Origin: Balneolales bacterium
GTDB taxonomy: Bacteria > Bacteroidota > Rhodothermia > Balneolales > Natronogracilivirgulaceae
Direction: 5' to 3'
Assembly (NCBI GenBank): GCA_007116685.1
Contig: SKIC01000253.1
Coordinates: 1 to 6,299, forward strand
Length of the DNA stretch: 6,299 nt
A program made the position numbers and the translations under genes. Position 1 is the stretch's first letter; each line of letters begins with the position of its first letter. A model generated the notes under the pieces. The model did no database searches. It was not told where the DNA came from and saw only the letters and a program-made list of their open reading frames with translations. Below, piece by piece: positions 1 through 4,641 of this stretch.

Positions 1-1448
1 ATGCTGATGAAGCATATCAGCAGGCTGATCAGGTAGGTGGAAACGGCTTCTTAAATCATTTGAATCCTCAAATTGTAAATCAGATGATGCAGTCTTTCCA
101 GGCGCATTGGGGAGGACGTCCGTTGGTGGATAATTGGCGTAGAATTGAAGCCGCCAGACTCGCTGCCGTAGAGGAGTTAGAAGATCTTGAGGAGGCGGGC
201 GAAAGTCCGCCAAGTGAATTATTGGGCGCTCCTAATGGCAATGGGATTATTGATCCAACATCCCAAATTATGGTGGATATATCTGATGTTCCATTCACAG
301 ATGAGGACAGATTGCGAGTGAAGAACAGAATCGCAGCTGCAGAATATGAGATTGGCAATGTATTCTTTTTGTCTTTGAATATGCCGGATAGCGCAATTAC
401 CCACTACAGTAAGGTTGTAAGCAGGTTTCCTGATTCTCAGGTTGCCGCTCAGGCCTTATACACCTTATCGGAATTACATTCTATTACCGGAGATTCCCTG
501 GATGCCATTCAGTATGCTTCCCGCCTTATAGAGACATATCCAAGTACAATTTATGCCCGCAGAATAAGTGAGCGTTTCAATCTGGACTTGATTACCCCCG
601 AAACGGAACTGACCAGAGCTGATACTATTCGCATAGCTTATCAGGAGGTTATTCAGGAGCACCTGCGGGAAGCCAACCTTTCAACCGCCGAAAGATTAAG
701 AGGCTTCGCCAGTGAATTTCCTGATGCGGATGAAGCTCCTTTGGCATTATATCAGGCTGCACTTACTTACATCCAATATGCAAGAGCAAACCCCGAATTT
801 GATGAAGCTGTTAGAAAACGTGATCGGGTTATGTCTGCTTATGAATCTGAGCGCGCGGAGTTGTCTGTATTGCAGGATTCGGCTCGTGTAGCTTTACAAG
901 ACACAACCTTAGCTACTGAAGACCGAACTTATTGGGAGGCTTACCTTGAAAAGAGCATAAAAAGCCCTGACCGTTTAGAACTTTTCCCTTATAAAGGTGC
1001 TTTGTGGGATACTACCCGTGTTATTTTGGCCGATTTAGAAGAAAATTTCAGCAGTTTCCGCAGGGCAGATCAAGTTAGAGTTCTGAAAACGGAGTTGAGT
1101 ATACCTGCTGAGCAAGTAGATGAAGTTGATGCGGATGCTATATATTCTTTAGAACAGGTTGATCAGGCACCTCAGCAAATTACGCCTATGGAAGACTTTT
1201 TGCGTGAAAGTGGATTTCAGGAAAAAGTAAATGAGTTAATGCTGAGTGGAACCATCCAGGTTGGCATAACCGTTGATGCGAATGGCGATGTCTCTGATGT
1301 ATACATCAGCCAGGATTACGAAGAACTCGGCCTATCCGATTTATTAGAAGAAGCACTTCTCAATTTCATGAAATTCGAGCCCGCCAGAATAGATGGTCAA
1401 GCAGTTACAGTGACCATGGACTTTGATATGGAATTACACTACGAGTAG
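1..1448 (+). CDS. TPR protein with TonB-C-like C-terminal domain (5' partial)
   Basis: The frame is open from base 3 to the TAG at 1446-1448, giving 481 visible residues. The TTG at position 60 is an internal codon, because sense codons run in frame back to the window edge, so the true start lies upstream. Numbering visible residues from base 3, residues about 111-145 and 147-184 form two TPR-like helix pairs, with signatures such as YEIGNVFFLSLNMPDSAITHY and FPDSQVAAQALYTLSEL. More helical sequence at about 208-257 looks like a degenerate third repeat. An acidic, partly charged helical stretch follows. Residues about 415-481 resemble the TonB C-terminal fold: a G-x-I-x-V-x-I-x-V-D-x-x-G-x-V strand pair, then F-E-P-A-R-x-x-G-Q-x-V near the end. 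By family knowledge, such domains contact outer-membrane receptors or other envelope proteins, so a periplasmic or envelope scaffold is likely. No signal peptide or membrane segment can be judged because the N-terminus is missing. A PorW/SprE-like TPR lipoprotein is a possible alternative for the TPR part, held weakly. It converges on pyrD. Confidence 0.8.
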   Translation, partial: ADEAYQQADQVGGNGFLNHLNPQIVNQMMQSFQAHWGGRPLVDNWRRIEAARLAAVEELEDLEEAGESPPSELLGAPNGNGIIDPTSQIMVDISDVPFTDEDRLRVKNRIAAAEYEIGNVFFLSLNMPDSAITHYSKVVSRFPDSQVAAQALYTLSELHSITGDSLDAIQYASRLIETYPSTIYARRISERFNLDLITPETELTRADTIRIAYQEVIQEHLREANLSTAERLRGFASEFPDADEAPLALYQAALTYIQYARANPEFDEAVRKRDRVMSAYESERAELSVLQDSARVALQDTTLATEDRTYWEAYLEKSIKSPDRLELFPYKGALWDTTRVILADLEENFSSFRRADQVRVLKTELSIPAEQVDEVDADAIYSLEQVDQAPQQITPMEDFLRESGFQEKVNELMLSGTIQVGITVDANGDVSDVYISQDYEELGLSDLLEEALLNFMKFEPARIDGQAVTVTMDFDMELHYE

Positions 1449-1461
1449 GTGAATTGGGAAT

Positions 1462-1533
1462 CGTGGTTGGATATTATAACCATCGTCCGGCACTAATAAA
1501 GCTTTCTCGTCTTCGTCTCATTTTTTATTTTTT
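1462..1533 (+). terminator. Weak terminator candidate after the TPR gene
   Basis: Fourteen bases after the stop, TGGTT (1464-1468) can pair with AACCA (1478-1482), extended by CG/CG across a one-base bulge. The tract TTTTTTATTTTTT follows at 1521-1533, but it lies about 36 bases past the stem, so this is not a classical intrinsic terminator. It is listed because it is the only stem plus T-tract combination directly behind this gene. Confidence 0.2.
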
Positions 1534-1586
1534 CGAAAGACATCTCTAAAAAAACTTTTAATTGATAGCAGTCCTTACTGCAGAGA

Positions 1587-1618
1587 TTTGTTACTTTTGA
1601 ATGAGCAAAAGTAACAAA
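1587..1618. repeat. Perfect 13-bp inverted repeat, 6-base loop
   Basis: TTTGTTACTTTTG (1587-1599) and CAAAAGTAACAAA (1606-1618) are exact reverse complements around the loop AATGAG. As RNA or cruciform DNA this gives a long but AT-rich stem. No U-tract follows on either strand, so an intrinsic terminator role is not well supported. It may mark one end of an intergenic repeat element. Confidence 0.75.
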
Positions 1619-1664
1619 AACTCACCGACCTGAAAAAATTGGCTAAACTTCACTGCATTCCGCT

Positions 1665-1731
1665 AAAAGAAAACAATGCTCCACATCGATCTGAGATAGC
1701 CTAAATGATAATCAGCGGTGTGTTTTCTTTT
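1665..1731. repeat. Perfect 11-bp inverted repeat spaced by 45 bases
   Basis: AAAAGAAAACA (1665-1675) is the exact reverse complement of TGTTTTCTTTT (1721-1731). The similarity extends imperfectly outward: CGCT precedes the left arm, and TTAACGC follows the right arm, with extra T residues in between. The arms are A/T-rich, so chance is a partial explanation, but the match adds to the cluster of inverted repeats here. Confidence 0.5.
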
Positions 1732-1897
1732 TTAACGCTTCATTACGTTACGTTCTTAACGCCATTTTTTCAAAATGTTCAGTCTGCAAGAAGAATAAGA
1801 AATAGCGTTATCCCATAGCCATTTGCAGTATGTGCGTAATATCCAAATAGGCAATGCGCTTAACAACATACGGCTCATCTTAACCCAGATTAAAAAT

Positions 1898-1944
1898 GAT
1901 CTTCCCAAAAGATCTATTCCACCCCATACGGGGCTTTTGGGAGG
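1898..1944. repeat. Nested inverted repeats with alternative hairpins
   Basis: CTTCCCAAAAG (1901-1911) pairs with CTTTTGGGAGG (1934-1944), 11 positions with one G-T wobble. Inside lies CCCC-ATAC-GGGG (1922-1933), a tight GC hairpin stacked directly against the right arm. A competing hairpin, GATCTT-CCCAA-AAGATC (1898-1914), uses the left arm. The mutually exclusive folds are seen directly in the sequence; any switching role would be speculation. Confidence 0.6.
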
Positions 1945-1961
1945 TGGTTGTATTTCATTTC

Positions 1962-2006
1962 TACCCATATTCCGTTCCTAGCGGAACTTTTGGGTTTATA
2001 TGGGTA
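1962..2006. repeat. 9-bp inverted repeat enclosing a TTCCG/CGGAA hairpin
   Basis: TACCCATAT (1962-1970) and ATATGGGTA (1998-2006) are exact reverse complements. Between them sits GTTCC-TAGC-GGAAC (1974-1987), which can alternatively pair as TTCCG with CGGAA (1970-1974 with 1982-1986). The hairpin-within-hairpin layout suggests a defined repeat unit. A further small hairpin, GCATT-CAA-AATGC, follows at 2012-2024. Confidence 0.6.
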
Positions 2007-2092
2007 TAAAAGCATTCAAAATGCCAATCAATACCAACAAACCCATCCGCGTAAGAGACCTAAAAATCTTAACGATCCTCCCTGGCTATTAC

Positions 2093-2108
2093 CTTGCTAA
2101 CACGCAAG
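2093..2108 (+). terminator. Weak hairpin near the pyrD 3' end
   Basis: CTTGC (2093-2097) pairs with GCAAG (2104-2108) over the loop TAACAC, and on the + strand CCTTTT follows. The stem has only five base pairs and lies about 10 bases beyond the pyrD stop on the opposite strand. It could help block readthrough between the convergent genes, but the support is thin. Confidence 0.25.
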
Positions 2109-2118
2109 CCTTTTCATA

Positions 2119-3156
2119 TCACAGACTTTTTAACTTTTGGGCAATCTCTGATGCTAAAAAAGGTCCTTCGTAAACAAGGGCTGTGTACATCTGGATTAGG
2201 TTTGCGCCGGCTTCCAGGGCTTGTTTTGCTGTATCAAAAGAACGAATCCCGCCTACGCTGATGATGAGTGCATCATCTCCGGAAATTTCTCTTAAATGCT
2301 GTGTTCTAACCAGCATTTTATTGAAAATGGGTTCACCGCTCAAACCTCCGTTTCCAATGCTTTGCAGGCTTTTTGAATCAGCCTTTAATTGACTTCTATC
2401 TGTGCTTGTGTTTACAGCTACAAATCCATTCATCCCAAATTTCAGGGAAGATTCGGCCACCCGGGTGAGCTCCTCAATAGAAATATCCGACGATACTTTT
2501 ATCAAAACAGGTGTGTCAGGCTTTTTGCGCTCTGAGGCGATAGCTTCCAAAAGAGGGAGCAGTGCATCCGGAGATTCAAATGTTTTACCTTCTTTCGTAT
2601 TGGGGCAAGAAATATTGATGGTGATATAATTCGCAATTTCCTCTGCCAAACGGTAACTTATGAGATAATCCTCAATCGCTTTGTCGCCTAAAATTGCAGG
2701 GTCGTGGGTTTTTGAGATATTGATTCCAATTGGGAAATTAGGAATACGCAAACCTGCCAATCGCTTCGTGATTTCTTTCGCTCCATGATTATTTAATCCC
2801 ATACGATTGATAAGTGCATTATCATCCGACAAACGAAACATTCGGGGTTTAGAATTTCCACTCGATTTATTCGCTGTAATGCTACCGATTTCCGTAAAGC
2901 CGAAACCCAGAGAATGTATGGCTTTGGGAATCATGCCATTTTTGTCAAAGCCGGCTGCAAGTCCTATGGGATTTCGAAAGGCTAGCTTTTTGTATTGAAC
3001 AGGAAAATCACAATTCTTAAAGCTGGAAATTGATGATACGAAGTTTTGCATCCATTCCGTATCATTCACTTTCATTGCCAAAGCCATGGCTTTATCGTGC
3101 GCGTTCTCAGGGTCCATCCGAAACAAAAGAGAACGAAATATTTGTTTGTAAAGCAT
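2119..3156 (-). CDS. pyrD: Quinone-dependent dihydroorotate dehydrogenase (class 2)
   Basis: It oxidises dihydroorotate to orotate, the fourth step of de novo pyrimidine synthesis, with FMN as cofactor; class 2 enzymes pass electrons to membrane quinone. The 345 residues fit the family. The N-terminal segment LLFRMDPENAHDKAM is the class 2 quinone-side helix region that class 1 lacks. FMN and substrate motifs follow: GLAAGFDKNG (65-74), GNSKPRMFRL (100-109), INRMGLNN (116-123), NISCPNT (181-187), LIKVSSD (218-224), GNGGLSGEP (268-276), SVGGI (300-304) and MYTALVYEGP (323-332). The catalytic-base position in NISCPNT is Cys184, where E. coli PyrD has Ser175; Cys is the class 1 residue. The start is well fixed, since an in-frame TAG lies seven codons upstream with no ATG between. 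The gene is divergent from folC across 75 bases. Confidence 0.95.
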   Translation of the reverse strand: MLYKQIFRSLLFRMDPENAHDKAMALAMKVNDTEWMQNFVSSISSFKNCDFPVQYKKLAFRNPIGLAAGFDKNGMIPKAIHSLGFGFTEIGSITANKSSGNSKPRMFRLSDDNALINRMGLNNHGAKEITKRLAGLRIPNFPIGINISKTHDPAILGDKAIEDYLISYRLAEEIANYITINISCPNTKEGKTFESPDALLPLLEAIASERKKPDTPVLIKVSSDISIEELTRVAESSLKFGMNGFVAVNTSTDRSQLKADSKSLQSIGNGGLSGEPIFNKMLVRTQHLREISGDDALIISVGGIRSFDTAKQALEAGANLIQMYTALVYEGPFLASEIAQKLKSL

Positions 3157-3231
3157 CAGGTTACGTAATAAAATCTAGTAGAAGCCTTCTTATAAATCAC
3201 ATCACGCATAAAATACGACATACAGCCCAAA
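3157..3231. promoter_or_regulatory. pyrD-folC divergent promoter region with two palindromes
   Basis: These 75 bases must hold the promoters for both divergent genes unless they lie inside a gene. Two palindromes stand out: TTACGTAA (3161-3168) and AGAAG-C-CTTCT (3180-3190). On the - strand, TAGATTTT (3177-3170) matches the Bacteroidota -7 consensus TAnnTTTG at seven of eight positions, but no good -33 TTTG box sits at the right distance, so this is only a candidate pyrD promoter. I found no convincing folC promoter. Neither gene has a clear Shine-Dalgarno sequence; folC is preceded by GCCCAAA. Confidence 0.35.
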
Positions 3232-4515
3232 ATGCAGGAAAAAAAGAAATCTCATAGCCAATCATTTAAAACCATCCGTGATGTATATGATTACCTTGAT
3301 AATTTGCCTGCATTTCAATCCAGCGGTATGGCGGCTGCCAAAATGGGTACTGAGCGTATACAAGAATTTTGCGATGCCATCGGTAATCCCGAATCAAAGT
3401 GTAGATTTATCCACGTAGCGGGGACAAATGGCAAGGGCTCAGTATCGGCTATGTTGGCTTCTGTTTACGCTCAAGCCGGCTATAAAACGGGTTTGTACAC
3501 GTCTCCACATTTGATTCATTTTAGGGAGCGAATTCGAGTTGGAGGCGTGCCAATTTCAGAAGATGAGATTCTGTCTTTTTTTCAGCAACATAGAGATACT
3601 CTTGAGCGCATCCCACTTACCTATTTTGAGTTGATGACCGCCTTGGCGTACTGGTATTTCGCAGCGGTTGAAGCGGATTTGGTTATTCTGGAAACCGGAT
3701 TAGGTGGCAGATATGACGCAACAAACATCGTTAGACCTCTGATTTCTGTTATCACTAGTGTTGGGATGGATCATACCGATTATTTGGGAGATACAATTGG
3801 CAAAATTGCCAGGGAAAAGGCAGGAATCATCAAGGAAAAAACACCTGTGATTATCGGCAAACTAGCACCTGAGGCCTTATTTGAAGTAAAAGAGGAAGCT
3901 AAAATAAAACACGCAAAGCTCATTAGTATAAAAGGTAATGTAAAACGCATTGATGGCGGTTTTCAAACAGAGCAAGGCTTGTTCATCCCATTGCCTTATG
4001 CGAAAGATGTACAGCGCTACAATATCGAAATGGCGGAGTTGGTTACCAGGCAGTTAGCCGAATATTATACGGTAACGGAAACGCAATTTGGTGATGGCAT
4101 TTCTAAAGCTTTCGAGATTTTACCCGGGCGAATGGAGCGAATGCACTCGGGTTATCAATGGTTTTTTGATGGTGCCCATAATACAGAAGCGGTTCAGGAA
4201 CTCAAGAAACATTTAAAACTATTGGCGCCAGATTCAGAAAAATGTATTATCTTTAGCGTGATGAGTGATAAAGCCACTCCAGAATTTCTGAAAGAGTGGA
4301 GTCAATGTGAAAAGCTATACTATGCTGAACTCTCCAATCCGAGAGCAGCCAAGTTTCATGTTATCAAGCAGCATCTTCCTCATTGTAAAATGATGCCGGA
4401 TTCTATAGAAAACGTATCGACATTTTTATCCCGGCAAAAAACGAATTTGGTAATATTTACCGGAAGTTTTTACTTTTACAATACCGTCAGGAGTTGGATG
4501 ACATTCGCTTCATGA
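3232..4515 (+). CDS. folC: Bifunctional dihydrofolate synthase / folylpolyglutamate synthase
   Basis: It joins L-glutamate to dihydropteroate and then extends the glutamate tail of reduced folates, using ATP, in the cytoplasm. Its 427 residues match the usual FolC length. Mur-ligase-type motifs appear in order: AGTNGKGS P-loop (63-70), LYTSPHL (88-94), ETGLGGRYDATN (154-165), the metal-binding region VGMDHTDYLG (177-186), REKAGIIK (194-201), LPGRMER (297-303), the C-terminal DGAHN (313-317) and TGSFYF (410-415). The usual central GxHQxxNA segment is diverged: here it reads AKDVQRYNIEMA (257-268), keeping Gln261 and Asn264 but not the His. The start is fixed: an in-frame TAA lies at 3193-3195 and no other ATG falls between it and 3232. 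It is divergent from pyrD, and rho follows on the same strand after 126 bases. Confidence 0.95.
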   Translation: MQEKKKSHSQSFKTIRDVYDYLDNLPAFQSSGMAAAKMGTERIQEFCDAIGNPESKCRFIHVAGTNGKGSVSAMLASVYAQAGYKTGLYTSPHLIHFRERIRVGGVPISEDEILSFFQQHRDTLERIPLTYFELMTALAYWYFAAVEADLVILETGLGGRYDATNIVRPLISVITSVGMDHTDYLGDTIGKIAREKAGIIKEKTPVIIGKLAPEALFEVKEEAKIKHAKLISIKGNVKRIDGGFQTEQGLFIPLPYAKDVQRYNIEMAELVTRQLAEYYTVTETQFGDGISKAFEILPGRMERMHSGYQWFFDGAHNTEAVQELKKHLKLLAPDSEKCIIFSVMSDKATPEFLKEWSQCEKLYYAELSNPRAAKFHVIKQHLPHCKMMPDSIENVSTFLSRQKTNLVIFTGSFYFYNTVRSWMTFAS

Positions 4516-4641
4516 ATGCAAATTAGCTAATCAGTTATCCCTTTATCATCATTCTCAGTTGTAACTCCTCCTGTAAAAATTTCTTTGTGCTCTTATTGGG
4601 TACATGGGTTAGTAACGTAATTGCTCACTTAATTTCGAAAC
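4516..4641 (+). promoter_or_regulatory. folC-rho spacer: palindrome and C-rich leader
   Basis: A perfect 10-base palindrome, ATTAGCTAAT (4522-4531), begins 7 bases after the folC stop; no T-tract follows, so it is not a clear terminator. Positions 4531-4573 are rich in C and poor in G (13 C against 4 G in 43 bases). Rho-loading (rut) sites have this composition, and E. coli rho is known to be autoregulated in its leader. I see no confident promoter: TTTG at 4584-4587 is a possible -33 box, but no TAnnTTTG follows at the right spacing. There is no Shine-Dalgarno before the rho ATG. Confidence 0.3.

Larger units (their letters stand above)
1449..2118. repeat. Gene-free interval rich in inverted repeats, probable intergenic repeat element
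   Basis: This gap between two convergent genes holds no credible coding region. The one open frame of moderate length, on the - strand at 1756-1968, has no recognisable domain and covers several inverted repeats. What the sequence shows directly is a run of separate inverted repeats between 1587 and 2024, annotated individually below, plus a weak hairpin near 2100. There are also short direct repeats: TTAACGC at 1732-1738 and 1756-1762, and CTTTTGGG at 1934-1941 and 1987-1994. The GTTACTTTTG...CAAAAGTAAC arm at the left end, and the TTCCG...CGGAA hairpin enclosed by a second inverted repeat at the right end, remind me of multicopy intergenic sequences in Bacteroidota-type genomes. That resemblance is from memory and cannot be verified here. 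No transposase remnant or target-site duplication was found. Confidence 0.5.

Noticed and set aside
60..62. TTG as start codon of the TPR gene
   Set aside because: The frame stays open upstream to base 3 with plausible protein sequence, and a mature TPR/TonB-C envelope protein would need an N-terminal signal not present at this point. It is an internal Leu codon.
1756..1968. Open frame of 70 codons on the - strand in the repeat-rich interval
   Set aside because: It has no recognisable motif, overlaps two inverted-repeat structures, and is no longer than chance allows in a non-coding stretch. It may be a remnant inside a repeat element, but nothing supports a functional protein.
1587..2024. 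CRISPR array
   Set aside because: The repeats are inverted pairs of different sequences, not regularly spaced copies of one direct repeat, and no cas gene is in the window.
1742..4621. ATTACGTWAC motif present in all three intergenic regions (1742-1751 +, 3169-3160 -, 4621-4612 -)
   Set aside because: Only two copies are identical and the third differs by one base. For AT-rich spacers of this total size such coincidences are expected, and positions relative to genes differ.
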